The translations under genes were made by a program, and so were the position numbers. This document shows, in pieces, positions 33,301 to 40,981 of a stretch of DNA of 64,000 nt. This DNA comes from Enterocloster asparagiformis. GTDB lineage: Bacteria; Bacillota; Clostridia; Lachnospirales; Lachnospiraceae. Position 1 is the stretch's first letter, and each line of letters opens with the position of its first letter. The notes below the pieces were generated by a model that had not been told where the DNA came from, made no database searches, and saw nothing but the letters and a program-made list of their open reading frames with translations. Location of the stretch: NCBI GenBank assembly GCA_018380885.1, contig JAGZSY010000009.1, positions 100,370 to 164,369 of the forward strand, read 5' to 3'.

Positions 33301-34941
33301 GCGAAAACCCGCCATTCCACCCCGGGCGTGAGCCTGATCTCCCCGCCTCCCCACCACGATATTTACTCCATCGAGGATTTGGCCCAGCTGATCTACGACC
33401 TGAAAAACGCCAACAAATACGCCCGCATCTCCGTGAAGCTGGTGTCCGAGGCAGGCGTGGGAACCGTGGCGGCAGGCGTGGCCAAGGCCGGGGCCCAGGT
33501 GATCCTGATCTCCGGCTATGACGGTGGAACGGGCGCCGCTCCGGTCAGCTCCATCCACAACGCAGGGCTGCCCTGGGAGCTGGGGCTGGCGGAGACCCAC
33601 CAGACCCTGCTGATGAACGGGCTGCGCAGCCAGGTTGTGATCGAGACGGACGGAAAGCTGATGACCGGCCGCGACGTGGCTGTGGCAGCGCTGCTGGGCG
33701 CCGAGGAATTCGGCTTTGCCACCGCGCCCCTGGTGACTTTGGGATGCGTGATGATGCGCGTCTGCAACCAGGACACCTGCCCCGTGGGCATCGCCACCCA
33801 GAACCCCGAGCTGCGCAGGCGTTTTGAGGGCAAGCCGGAGTATGTGATGAACTTCATGCGCTTTGTGGCCCGCCAGCTGCGGGAGTACATGGCCCGGCTG
33901 GGCGTGCGCACCCTTGACGAGATGGTGGGGCGTACCGACCTCTTAAAGAAAAAGGAACACCTGTCTGAGCGGGAGCGCAAGGTGGATTTGAGCTGCATCC
34001 TGGGCGGCGGGCAGCGGGCGGAACGGGATTCCTGCGTGTTCAATCCTGCCCGCGCCTACGATTTCAAGCTGGAACGGACCAAGGATGAGGCGGTGCTGCT
34101 GAAGAAAAAGGAGCTTAAGTCCGCTATCTCCCTGGGCGCAAAATGGAGCGGCAGCGTAAAGCTCACCAACACGGACAGGACCTTCGGCACGCTTCTGGGC
34201 GCGGAGATCACAAGAGCGCACCCCCAGGGGCTGCCCGAGGACACCATCACCATCCGCTGCCAGGGGGCAGGGGGACAGAGCTTCGGCGCGTTTTTGCCCC
34301 AGGGCCTCACCCTCGTCCTGTGCGGCGACAGCAACGACTATTTCGGCAAGGGCTTGTCGGGCGGCAAGCTGGCCGTCTTTGCGCCTGAGAACGCCAAGTT
34401 TGTGCCCGAGGAGAACATTATCATCGGAAATGTGGCCCTTTACGGCGCCACCGGCGGGGAAGCGTACATCGCCGGCGTGGCGGGGGAGCGGTTCTGCGTC
34501 CGAAATTCCGGCGCCGTGGCGGTGGTCGAGGGCGTGGGTGAACACGGCTGTGAGTACATGACCGGCGGCCGGGTGGCTGTGCTGGGCCCCACGGGCAAGA
34601 ACTTTGCCGCGGGCATGAGCGGCGGCATCGTCTATGTGCTGGACGAGGAAAACAGGCTTTACCAGAACCTGAACCGGGAGATGGTGTCCATGGAAAAGGT
34701 GGATACCCGCTATGACCGCGACGAATTACGCGGAATGCTCGCGGCCCACGTAAAGCACACCAGCTCCCGCAAGGGCAGGGAGGTGCTGGAACATTTTGAG
34801 GAATACCTGCCCAGGTTTAAAAAGATTATTCCCGGCGACTATAAGCGTCTGACCCAGCTATCCGCACAGTTTGAGGAGCAGGGCATGAGCCGCCAGGACG
34901 CCCAGATCGAAGCATTTTACGCCAGCATCGGCGGCAGATAG
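30394..34941 (+). CDS. gltB: Glutamate synthase large subunit
   Basis: With GltD it makes two glutamates from glutamine and 2-oxoglutarate. Start at ATG 30394 with AGGAGG seven bases before; an open frame further upstream lies in the promoter region and is not coding. In the 1515-residue protein the Ntn nucleophile is Cys in EHDNCGIGAI, after an 18-19-residue propeptide expected to be cleaved. Then come the central and FMN domains (SGEGGESDERL, KPGEGGHLPAKKV, SGYDGGTGAAP), the 3Fe-4S Cys set in GCVMMRVCNQDTCPVG, and the C-terminal beta-helix with GATGGEAYIAG. Divergent from glnN. Confidence 0.97.
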   Translation: MDQSQVRPGLYSPAFEHDNCGIGAIVNINGEKSHGIVADALKIVENLEHRAGKDAEGRTGDGVGILTQVSHRFFSRVCEECGIAVGGPGEYGVGMFFFPQNELKRSRAKKMFEIIVEKEGMEFLGWRQVPTAPQVLGHKARQCMPVICQGFVKKPERVAPGLDFDRRLYVVRRVFEQSNDNTYVPSLSSRTIVYKGMFLVGQLRTFFPDLQDADYQSAIAVVHSRFSTNTNPSWERAHPNRLIVHNGEINTIRGNADKMLAREETMRALKFSADDLTKVLPVINVAGSDSAMLDNTLEFLVMSGMELPLAVMAAIPEPWDGNDTLSREVQDFYQYYATMMEPWDGPAAIVFSDGDQMGAVLDRNGLRPSRYYITDDGRLILSSEVGVLDIPAEHILKKERLHPGKMLLVDTVKGQVIDDDRIKARYARQEPYGEWLDSNLVSLKELKIPNEKIPSYSRKERARLQKAFGYTYEEYREGICSMALNGTERIGAMGVDTPLAVLSKEYQPLFYYFKQLFAQVTNPPIDAVRERIVTSTAVYVGKNGNLLEEKPENCHMLKIENPILTDLDLLRIKAMNKPGFEVAVVPILFYKSTPMDRVLEHLFVEVDKAYREGANILILSDRGVDENHVAIPSLLAVSAVHKHLVKTKKCTALSIILESGEPREVHDFAALLGYGASAVNPYLAHLTIAELVEDGILEKDYYAAVEDYGQAILQGIVKIASKMGISTIQSYQGSQIFEAIGISREVIDRYFTGTVSRVGGITLEDIADQTDAQHSKAFDPLGLQTDLTLSSMGRHKLRSQGETHRYNPQTIHLLQQSAREGSYETFCQYTELADSERTGYLRCLMDFNYPSEGVPLEEVESVESLVKRFKTGAMSYGSISQEAHEALAVAMNRLHGKSNSGEGGESDERLDSAGTDQDRSSAIKQVASGRFGVTSRYLVSAKEIQIKMAQGAKPGEGGHLPAKKVYPWVAKTRHSTPGVSLISPPPHHDIYSIEDLAQLIYDLKNANKYARISVKLVSEAGVGTVAAGVAKAGAQVILISGYDGGTGAAPVSSIHNAGLPWELGLAETHQTLLMNGLRSQVVIETDGKLMTGRDVAVAALLGAEEFGFATAPLVTLGCVMMRVCNQDTCPVGIATQNPELRRRFEGKPEYVMNFMRFVARQLREYMARLGVRTLDEMVGRTDLLKKKEHLSERERKVDLSCILGGGQRAERDSCVFNPARAYDFKLERTKDEAVLLKKKELKSAISLGAKWSGSVKLTNTDRTFGTLLGAEITRAHPQGLPEDTITIRCQGAGGQSFGAFLPQGLTLVLCGDSNDYFGKGLSGGKLAVFAPENAKFVPEENIIIGNVALYGATGGEAYIAGVAGERFCVRNSGAVAVVEGVGEHGCEYMTGGRVAVLGPTGKNFAAGMSGGIVYVLDEENRLYQNLNREMVSMEKVDTRYDRDELRGMLAAHVKHTSSRKGREVLEHFEEYLPRFKKIIPGDYKRLTQLSAQFEEQGMSRQDAQIEAFYASIGGR

Positions 34942-34953
34942 AGGAGGAGCATC

Positions 34954-36441
34954 ATGGGAAAACCCACAGGTTTTTTGGAATACCAGCGCAGATGCGGGCA
35001 GACAGACCTGCCCGCCGACAGAATTAAGCACTTTAAAGAATTTCACGGGCTGCTCTCCGAGGAGGAGCAGCGCCTGCAGGGAGCGCGGTGTATGGACTGC
35101 GGCGTTCCCTTCTGCCAGGCCGGTGTGATGGTGGGCGGAATGGTTTCCGGCTGCCCGCTGCACAACCTGGTGCCGGAGATCAACGACCTGGTGTTTCACG
35201 GCAACTGGGAGCAGGCCTATATCCGTCTGTCCAAAACCCACTGCCTGCCGGAGTTTACCTCCAGGGTGTGTCCGGCCCTGTGTGAAAGCGCCTGCACCTG
35301 CGGCCTGCACGCGGATCCTGTGGCGACCAGGGAAAATGAGCGGGCGGTGATCGAATACGCCTTTGCCCACGGCCTGGTAAGGGAAAATCCGCCCCAGGTG
35401 CGCACCGGAAAGAGCGTGGCGGTGGTGGGCAGCGGCCCCGCGGGGCTGGCGGCCGCCATACAGTTAAACCGCAGGGGGCACAGCGTCACCGTCTATGAGA
35501 GGAGCGACCGGCCCGGGGGGCTTTTGCGCTACGGCATACCCAACATGAAGCTGGACAAAGGGGTTATCGACCGGCGGATCCGCCTGATGGAGGAGTCCGG
35601 CATCCGCTTTGTCTGCAACGCCAACGTAGGCCGGGACATCAAAGGCCGGGACCTCCTTAAAAAGCACCACCGGGTGCTTTTGGCCTGCGGGGCCAAAACC
35701 CCGCGGGATATCGCCGTTCCAGGCCGGGAGGCCAAGGGAATCTGGTTTGCCGTGGAGTTTCTCACCGCGGTCACCAGGCAGCTGCTGGACAGCAATTTTG
35801 CCGACGCGCCTACCCAACTGGTCCGGGACAAACACGTGCTGGTCATCGGCGGCGGGGACACGGGAAACGACTGCGTGGGCACAGCCGTCCGATTGGGCGC
35901 CGCCTCGGTCACCCAGCTGGAGATGATGCCGAAACCGCCTGAAAAGAGGGCGGAAAACAACCCCTGGCCTGAATGGCCCAAGGTTTTAAAGACAGACTAC
36001 GGCCAGGAGGAGGCCATATACGCCTATGGCCGCGACCCGCGGCTTTACCAGACCACGGTGACCGGATTTCGCAAGGATGAGGAGGGAAAGGTCTGCGCCG
36101 CCGGCCTGGTGGCTTTAACGCCACAGCGGGATCAGTCCACCGGCCGCGTGACCATGGCGCCTGTGGCGGGCAGCGAAAAAGAAATCCCCGCAGATTTGGT
36201 GCTGATCGCAGCCGGCTTCCTGGGCAGCGAGCCCTATGTGGCTGAAACCTTCGGGCTGAAGCTTGACGGGCGGATGAATGTGGCAACGCCGCCCGGCTCC
36301 TACGCCGCCGGCTGCGAACGGGTTTTCGCGGCTGGAGATATGCGCCGCGGGCAATCCCTGGTGGTCTGGGCCATAGCCGAGGGCAGGGAGTCGGCCCGGG
36401 AGGTAGATGAGTCCCTGATGGGCTACAGCAACCTGATGTGA
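34954..36441 (+). CDS. gltD: Glutamate synthase small subunit
   Basis: A 495-residue FAD and iron-sulphur protein that passes electrons from NAD(P)H to GltB. N-terminal Cys sets for 4Fe-4S clusters are RCMDCGVPFC, SGCPLHN and RVCPALCESACTCG. FAD site GSGPAGLAAA; NAD(P)H site VIGGGDTGNDCVG; a C-terminal FAD contact is in FAAGDMRRGQSLVVWA. AGGAGGAG precedes the ATG, 12 bases after gltB; clearly one operon. Confidence 0.97.
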   Translation: MGKPTGFLEYQRRCGQTDLPADRIKHFKEFHGLLSEEEQRLQGARCMDCGVPFCQAGVMVGGMVSGCPLHNLVPEINDLVFHGNWEQAYIRLSKTHCLPEFTSRVCPALCESACTCGLHADPVATRENERAVIEYAFAHGLVRENPPQVRTGKSVAVVGSGPAGLAAAIQLNRRGHSVTVYERSDRPGGLLRYGIPNMKLDKGVIDRRIRLMEESGIRFVCNANVGRDIKGRDLLKKHHRVLLACGAKTPRDIAVPGREAKGIWFAVEFLTAVTRQLLDSNFADAPTQLVRDKHVLVIGGGDTGNDCVGTAVRLGAASVTQLEMMPKPPEKRAENNPWPEWPKVLKTDYGQEEAIYAYGRDPRLYQTTVTGFRKDEEGKVCAAGLVALTPQRDQSTGRVTMAPVAGSEKEIPADLVLIAAGFLGSEPYVAETFGLKLDGRMNVATPPGSYAAGCERVFAAGDMRRGQSLVVWAIAEGRESAREVDESLMGYSNLM

Positions 36442-36659
36442 GCCCGCAGCTTTTCTGCCCCTATTTGCCGCCCAAATCTCCCGGCGCGAGACAGCCCGCC
36501 AGAAGCGGCCGCCGGTCAAACCCTTCCTATATAATATTGAAGCTTATAATATTAAAGCTGCGGGGCCAGGCCCGCGGGAGCGAAAACTCGTTTGCCCCCG
36601 CGTCTGCCTGTCCCCGTGCTTCCAAGGAGCTCTAGGCAGTCGGCAGCTGCACTGCTTTG
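36442..36659. other. Intergenic region after gltD
   Basis: Contains a near-exact tandem word ATAATATTGAAGCT / ATAATATTAAAGCT at about 36531-36558 and a GC-rich imperfect hairpin around 36573-36604. No T-run and no gene start were found; it lies between convergent genes and may end transcription from either side. Confidence 0.3.
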
Positions 36660-36869
36660 CTATTTATTTTGCTGCCGCTGCGCCTGTTTCCTTTGCAGCC
36701 TTTCTTTGGCGCCGGCAACGGTTTCGCCGTCTTTGGCGAGATATGCTTCTACAAATCTATCTTCAATTTTTGTGTACTCATCTACTACGCTGTGTTCGAT
36801 TTTAGAAAAACCTTCTGTGACAGCTTTGGCGATTGTTTCATTTGCTTTTACGAGTTTTGATTTTGCCAT
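36660..36869 (-). CDS. Small helical protein of unknown function
   Basis: A 69-residue charged protein beginning MAKSKLVKANETIAKAV, with repeated helical words (FSKIEHSVVDEYTKIEDRFVEAYL) and an acidic-basic tail GAKERLQRKQAQRQQ. Similar short proteins with repeated KIE-VV motifs occur in Clostridia, without a known function as far as I know. AAAGGA lies about ten bases before the ATG. It follows the membrane protein gene by 30 bases on the same strand. Base composition is poorer in GC than the surroundings. Confidence 0.75.
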   Translation of the reverse strand: MAKSKLVKANETIAKAVTEGFSKIEHSVVDEYTKIEDRFVEAYLAKDGETVAGAKERLQRKQAQRQQNK

Positions 36870-36899
36870 AATTTATGATCCTTTCTCTATCATGCCTAT

Positions 36900-37271
36900 T
36901 TACTCTTTTATGCCCTTGGTCAATGGGATTAAGCAGAGTAAAACCACAATACCTGCAAGACCGATCACAATTCCTGAAATTATTTTTCCCCATACCATGG
37001 TAAAACACATTCCCAAGCCTAAAGCCAGCGCGCCCACAATCACGAACATAATTGTTAAAACGGTTTTTCCGGAAAAGCGAACAGGCTCCTTGTGCTCCAT
37101 TTTTCTCCATACAAGCAGTGTGATCAGAGCGAGCAGCATACCGGCGCTGCCGAACGCAAGCCCCGGTTTAAAGGCTCCCCACTCCGGGAGAAGCGTCAGA
37201 CACATGCCGAGAGCGAAGAGTACCCCGCTTACAGTTCCCAACATCATTGCAACAAAACTACTCTTTTTCAT
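36900..37271 (-). CDS. Small four-helix membrane protein
   Basis: A 123-residue protein with four predicted membrane segments: about 7-27, 37-57, 70-92 and 95-116. A charged loop WRKMEHKEPVRFSGK separates the two pairs, and the two halves look alike (GVLFALGMCLTLLPEWG and ALALGLGMCFTMVWG), suggesting an internal duplication. AGGAGG precedes the ATG. It is divergent from a TetR regulator and is the probable target of that regulator. No function known to me. Confidence 0.75.
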   Translation of the reverse strand: MKKSSFVAMMLGTVSGVLFALGMCLTLLPEWGAFKPGLAFGSAGMLLALITLLVWRKMEHKEPVRFSGKTVLTIMFVIVGALALGLGMCFTMVWGKIISGIVIGLAGIVVLLCLIPLTKGIKE

Positions 37272-37301
37272 GTAATGTACCTCCTGAATTTTTAATTAAA
37301 T

Positions 37302-37313
37302 CAACAGTTGTTG
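37302..37313. promoter_or_regulatory. Dyad CAACA-N2-TGTTG, candidate TetR operator
   Basis: CAACA (37302-37306) and TGTTG (37309-37313) are perfect inverted copies. The right arm overlaps the -35 box of the plus-strand promoter and the site lies just downstream of the minus-strand promoter start, so a bound protein would block both. Confidence 0.45.
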
Positions 37314-37336
37314 TTTTAATCTGTTTATAGTATAAT
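37308..37336 (+). promoter_or_regulatory. Promoter of the TetR gene
   Basis: TTGTTG (37308-37313), 17-bp spacer, TATAAT (37331-37336). Its -10 box overlaps the minus-strand -10 box at 37329-37334. Confidence 0.55.
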
Positions 37337-37358
37337 GCTTTTTGTAATCTGAAAACAA
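37329..37358 (-). promoter_or_regulatory. Promoter of the four-helix membrane protein
   Basis: On the minus strand TTGTTT (37358-37353), 18-bp spacer, TATACT (37334-37329), overlapping the opposing promoter of the TetR gene. Confidence 0.55.
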
Positions 37359-37398
37359 TCATCAATTTCCAAACAAGTGTTGGGATAAAGGGGATTTT

Positions 37399-37944
37399 AT
37401 GAATACACCCAATAACAAACGAAAAAAAGCGTCTGTTGAACGAATTGAACGTGTTTTTATCGACCTGCTTCAAACGAAAGAGTTAGCTGAAATCAGCGTA
37501 TCGGAGATTTGTAAACAAGCCAAGCTTAACCGTACAACTTTTTATGCAAACTATATGGATATCTATGGTTTGGCCGATTCTATACGGGACAAGCTGGAGC
37601 GCAATTTATCCGACTTATATCAAAATGAAATTACGCAGGGATTTAACAGCAACGATTATCTCAAACTATTCTGTCACATAAAGGAGAACCAGATATTCTA
37701 TAAGACCTATTTCAAACTGGGATACGACGACAATTATAAAATTTTTACTTATGATACTCGCCTCGCAAAGCAGCATTTCCAAAACCGTTTTGTCGAATAC
37801 CATATGGAATTTTTTAAAAGCGGAATTACAAAAATCATCAAATTGTGGCTTCAAAACGGCTGCAGGGAAAGCCCCGAAGATATGTATGAAATCATAAAAA
37901 GCGAATACCGGGGGCGCGATCAGATATTTTCTGAGACAGAATAA
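37399..37944 (+). CDS. TetR-family transcriptional regulator
   Basis: A 181-residue protein with an N-terminal TetR HTH (LAEISVSEICKQAKLNRTTF then YANYMDIYGLADSI) and an all-helical C-terminal domain rich in Tyr, Phe and Lys of the TetR_C DhaS-like sort. GGGGATTTT precedes the ATG, a moderate site. AT-rich compared with its neighbours, as are the two genes divergent from it, so the three may have arrived together. Confidence 0.85.
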   Translation: MNTPNNKRKKASVERIERVFIDLLQTKELAEISVSEICKQAKLNRTTFYANYMDIYGLADSIRDKLERNLSDLYQNEITQGFNSNDYLKLFCHIKENQIFYKTYFKLGYDDNYKIFTYDTRLAKQHFQNRFVEYHMEFFKSGITKIIKLWLQNGCRESPEDMYEIIKSEYRGRDQIFSETE

Positions 37945-37983
37945 ATAGGAAGGAGCTTGTGCGCAAAATTACTATTTTTAATA

Positions 37984-38005
37984 TGTCAAGAACTTTTACT
38001 TGACA
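37984..38005. promoter_or_regulatory. Inverted repeat over the ylxM promoter -35 box
   Basis: TGTCAAG (37984-37990) and CTTGACA (37999-38005) are perfect inverted copies with an 8-bp spacer; the right arm contains the TTGACA -35 box. Confidence 0.5.
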
Positions 38006-38028
38006 ACTGCATTCCTTTCGTGTATGAT
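38000..38028 (+). promoter_or_regulatory. Consensus promoter of ylxM-ffh-rpsP operon
   Basis: Perfect TTGACA (38000-38005), 17-bp spacer, TATGAT (38023-38028). The start codon at 38045 leaves a 5' leader of only about ten bases, just enough for the ribosome binding site AGGTGG. Confidence 0.85.
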
Positions 38029-38044
38029 AACACAGGTGGTTGAA

Positions 38045-38389
38045 ATGGAAAAGATTGTGGAACAAGGTCTGCTGTATGATTTTTACGGTGAGCTGCTGAC
38101 TGACCATCAGCGGAGCGTATATGAGGACGTGGTGTTCAATGACCTGTCGCCCAGCGAGATCGCGAAGGAGCAGGGAATCAGCCGTCAGGGCGTTCACGAT
38201 CTGATCCGGCGCTGCAACAAAATACTGGAAGATTACGAGGCCAAGCTTCATCTGGTGGCCAAATTTGTGAAGATCCGCGAGACGGTGGGAGAGATCGAGC
38301 GTCAGGCGGACGAATATATGGATACGAGGGATCTGGAGCGGATCGAACAGATTCGCAGGCTCTCGGGCGAGATCACCAACACCCTGTAG
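38045..38389 (+). CDS. ylxM: YlxM-family HTH protein, SRP-associated
   Basis: A 114-residue sigma-70 region 4-like HTH protein (LSPSEIAKEQGISRQGVHDLIRR), always found next to ftsY or ffh in Firmicutes and linked to the signal recognition particle. ATG at 38045 follows AGGTGG; frames starting further up would begin before the promoter -10 box. It is the first gene of the ffh operon here; ftsY, often its upstream neighbour, is 15 kb away. Confidence 0.92.
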   Translation: MEKIVEQGLLYDFYGELLTDHQRSVYEDVVFNDLSPSEIAKEQGISRQGVHDLIRRCNKILEDYEAKLHLVAKFVKIRETVGEIERQADEYMDTRDLERIEQIRRLSGEITNTL

Positions 38390-38436
38390 GGTTTGAGCGG
38401 GTCCGTGAATGGCAACGCATGGCAGGAGGTTAGCCG

Positions 38437-39816
38437 ATGGCTTTTGAAAGTTTAACCGATAAATTACAAAATGTGTTCAAGGGCCTTCGCAGCAAGGGTA
38501 AGCTGTCCGAGGCGGAGGTCAAGGCCGCGCTGAAGGAAGTGAAGATGGCCCTGCTGGAGGCGGACGTCAGCTTCAAGGTGGTAAAACAATTTATCAATTC
38601 CATTCAGGAGCAGGCGGTGGGCGCCGAGGTGTTCGGCAAGCTGGACGCCGGACAGACGGTCATCAAGATCGTCAACGAAGAGCTGGTAAAGCTCATGGGT
38701 TCCGAAACCACGGAAGTGGCTTTGAAGCCGGGCAACGAGATCACGGTCATCATGATGACCGGTTTGCAGGGCGCCGGTAAGACCACGACCACGGCCAAGC
38801 TGGCGGCGCAGCTGAAGGCCAAAAAGGGCCGCAAGCCCCTTCTGGTAGCCTGCGACGTGTACCGGCCCGCAGCCATCAAGCAGCTGCAGATCAACGGCGA
38901 GAAAGTGGGCATCCCCGTGTTCTCCATGGGGGACAAGCACAAGCCGGTGGACATCGCCAAGGCGGCTATGGAGCATGCGGCAAAGAACGGCATGAACCTG
39001 GTCATTCTGGACACGGCCGGACGGCTTCACATCGACGAGGCCATGATGGATGAGCTGGTGGAGATCAAGGACCAGCTGGAGGTTCACCAGACAATTTTGG
39101 TGGTAGACGCCATGACGGGTCAGGACGCGGTCAACGTGTCCGAAACCTTTAACAATAAAATCGGTATCGATGGAGTCGTCCTCACGAAGCTGGACGGCGA
39201 CACCAGAGGCGGCGCGGCCCTTTCCATCCGGGCGGTAACCGGCAAACCGATCCTCTACATCGGTATGGGCGAGAAGCTCTCGGATTTGGAGCAGTTCTAT
39301 CCGGACCGCATGGCTTCCCGAATCCTGGGAATGGGCGATATCATGAGCCTGATCGAGAAGGCCACGGCCGAGATCGACGAGGAACAGGCCCGGGAGATGA
39401 GCCAGAAGCTGCGCAAAGCGGAGTTTGACTACAACGATTTCCTGGCCCAGATGCAGCAGATCAAAAAGATCGGCGGTATGGGCAGTATTCTCTCCATGCT
39501 CCCCGGCGTGGGCAATCAGCTCTCCGGCATCGATATGGACGAGGGCGAAAAGTCCATGAAACGTGTGGAATCCATCATCCTCTCCATGACCAAGGAGGAG
39601 CGGGCCAATCCGGGCCTGGTGAACCCCTCCCGCAAGAAGCGCATCGCCAGAGGCGCCGGCGTGGACATCAGCGAGGTGAACCGTCTGGTCAAGCAGTTCG
39701 ATCAGATGAAAAAGATGATGAAGCAGATGCCCGGAATGGCCGGCGGCAAAAAGCGCGGAGGCTTCGGAGGCTTAGGCGGCCTGATGGGCGGCGGCAAATT
39801 CAAGATGCCCTTTTAA
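38437..39816 (+). CDS. ffh: Signal recognition particle protein Ffh
   Basis: The 459-residue SRP54 GTPase that binds signal sequences and SRP RNA. N domain, then G domain with GLQGAGKTTTTAKLA, DTAGRLHI, TKLDGDTRGG and GMGEKLSDLE; the C-terminal M domain starts near 325 and ends with a Met- and Gly-rich tail (MKKMMKQMPGMAGG). AGGAGG precedes the ATG. Same operon as ylxM. Confidence 0.98.
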   Translation: MAFESLTDKLQNVFKGLRSKGKLSEAEVKAALKEVKMALLEADVSFKVVKQFINSIQEQAVGAEVFGKLDAGQTVIKIVNEELVKLMGSETTEVALKPGNEITVIMMTGLQGAGKTTTTAKLAAQLKAKKGRKPLLVACDVYRPAAIKQLQINGEKVGIPVFSMGDKHKPVDIAKAAMEHAAKNGMNLVILDTAGRLHIDEAMMDELVEIKDQLEVHQTILVVDAMTGQDAVNVSETFNNKIGIDGVVLTKLDGDTRGGAALSIRAVTGKPILYIGMGEKLSDLEQFYPDRMASRILGMGDIMSLIEKATAEIDEEQAREMSQKLRKAEFDYNDFLAQMQQIKKIGGMGSILSMLPGVGNQLSGIDMDEGEKSMKRVESIILSMTKEERANPGLVNPSRKKRIARGAGVDISEVNRLVKQFDQMKKMMKQMPGMAGGKKRGGFGGLGGLMGGGKFKMPF

Positions 39817-39901
39817 ATGAGCTAGTCAAACAGGTTATCCTGTATGTCTAATAAATGTACCGTTTAGGCGGTGGAATGAAGATATAAGGAGGTGAAATGA
39901 C

Positions 39902-40144
39902 ATGGCAGTAAAGATGAGACTGAGAAGAATGGGACAGAAGAAGGCTCCTTTCTATAGAATTGTGGTTGCTGATTCCAGATCTCCCAGAGATGGTAGATTC
40001 ATCGAAGAAATTGGTTACTATGATCCCACCAAGGAACCGAGCGTAATCAAGTTCGACGAGGAAGCGACAAAGAAGTGGTTAGCAACAGGCGCCCAGCCTA
40101 CCGAGACCGTAGGAAAGCTGTTAAAGACCGCCGGCATTCAGTAA
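39902..40144 (+). CDS. rpsP: 30S ribosomal protein S16
   Basis: 80 residues with the S16 signature [19 protein letters not shown] and [20 protein letters not shown] perfect AGGAGGTG ribosome binding site lies before the ATG. Codon use is AT-richer than its neighbours, usual for a highly expressed ribosomal gene. Confidence 0.99.
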   Translation: MAVKMRLRRMGQKKAPFYRIVVADSRSPRDGRFIEEIGYYDPTKEPSVIKFDEEATKKWLATGAQPTETVGKLLKTAGIQ

Positions 40145-40166
40145 TCATGTAGATTGAGGTGGACAT

Positions 40167-40394
40167 ATGAAAGAATTGGTTGAAGTGATTGCGAAAGCAC
40201 TGGTGGACAATCCCGATGATGTTGTGGTGACCGAGTCCATGAAGGGTGAAGATATCCTGATTGAACTGAAGGTGGCCGCCGCCGATATGGGCAAGGTGAT
40301 CGGCAAACAGGGCCGGATCGCGAAAGCAATTCGTTCTGTTGTGAAAGCTGCTGCATCGAAGGAAGACAAAAAAGTAATCGTTGAGATTCAGTAA
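40167..40394 (+). CDS. khpA: KH-domain RNA-binding protein KhpA
   Basis: A 75-residue single KH domain with the RNA-binding loop [15 protein letters not shown]. KhpA pairs with KhpB (Jag) in Gram-positive bacteria to bind RNAs linked to cell elongation and division. Its place between rpsP and rimM is canonical. AGGTGG precedes the ATG. Confidence 0.94.
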   Translation: MKELVEVIAKALVDNPDDVVVTESMKGEDILIELKVAAADMGKVIGKQGRIAKAIRSVVKAAASKEDKKVIVEIQ

Positions 40395-40468
40395 GACGGA
40401 TGACCGCCGACCTTTTGGGGAGGCGGTTCATTTTCTATCTGCCACATTTTTGGAAAGGTGCCTGTGTT

Positions 40469-40981
40469 ATGGAAGATATGCTGAGAGTCGGTGTGATTAC
40501 CTCCCCCCACGGCGTGCGGGGCGAAGTCAAGGTATTTCCCACCACGGACGATGCCGCCCGCTTCAAGACATTGAAGCAGGTGCTGTTAGATACGGGAAAA
40601 GAGACGATACCGCTTGAGATTGAACATGTGAAGTTCTTTAAAAACATGGTGATCCTGAAATTCAGGGGTTACGACAATATCAACGACATCGAAAAATATA
40701 GATCAAAAGACCTTCTGATCCGCCGGGAACAGGCGGTAGAGCTGGAGGAGGACGAGTATTTTATCGCAGACCTGATCGGTCTGGCGGTGGCGACGGATGA
40801 CGGCCGGGAGCTGGGTACGCTGAAGGACGTGATGGAGACCGGCGCCAACGACGTGTATATCGTCCAGATGGAGAACGGCCGCGAGCTTTTGCTCCCCGCC
40901 ATCGGGGACTGCATCCTGGATGTAAACCTGGATGAGCGCAGGATGACGGTGCATGTTTTGGACGGCCTGATGGATCTATGA
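40469..40981 (+). CDS. rimM: 16S rRNA processing protein RimM
   Basis: A 170-residue factor in maturation of the 30S head, which binds S19. N-terminal barrel begins [20 protein letters not shown]; the C-terminal PRC-barrel has [21 protein letters not shown] at 40469 follows AAAGGTG and gives the normal length; an earlier start would add 23 unrelated residues. The stop overlaps the next start (ATGA). trmD and rplS, normally next, are absent. Confidence 0.95.
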   Translation: MEDMLRVGVITSPHGVRGEVKVFPTTDDAARFKTLKQVLLDTGKETIPLEIEHVKFFKNMVILKFRGYDNINDIEKYRSKDLLIRREQAVELEEDEYFIADLIGLAVATDDGRELGTLKDVMETGANDVYIVQMENGRELLLPAIGDCILDVNLDERRMTVHVLDGLMDL

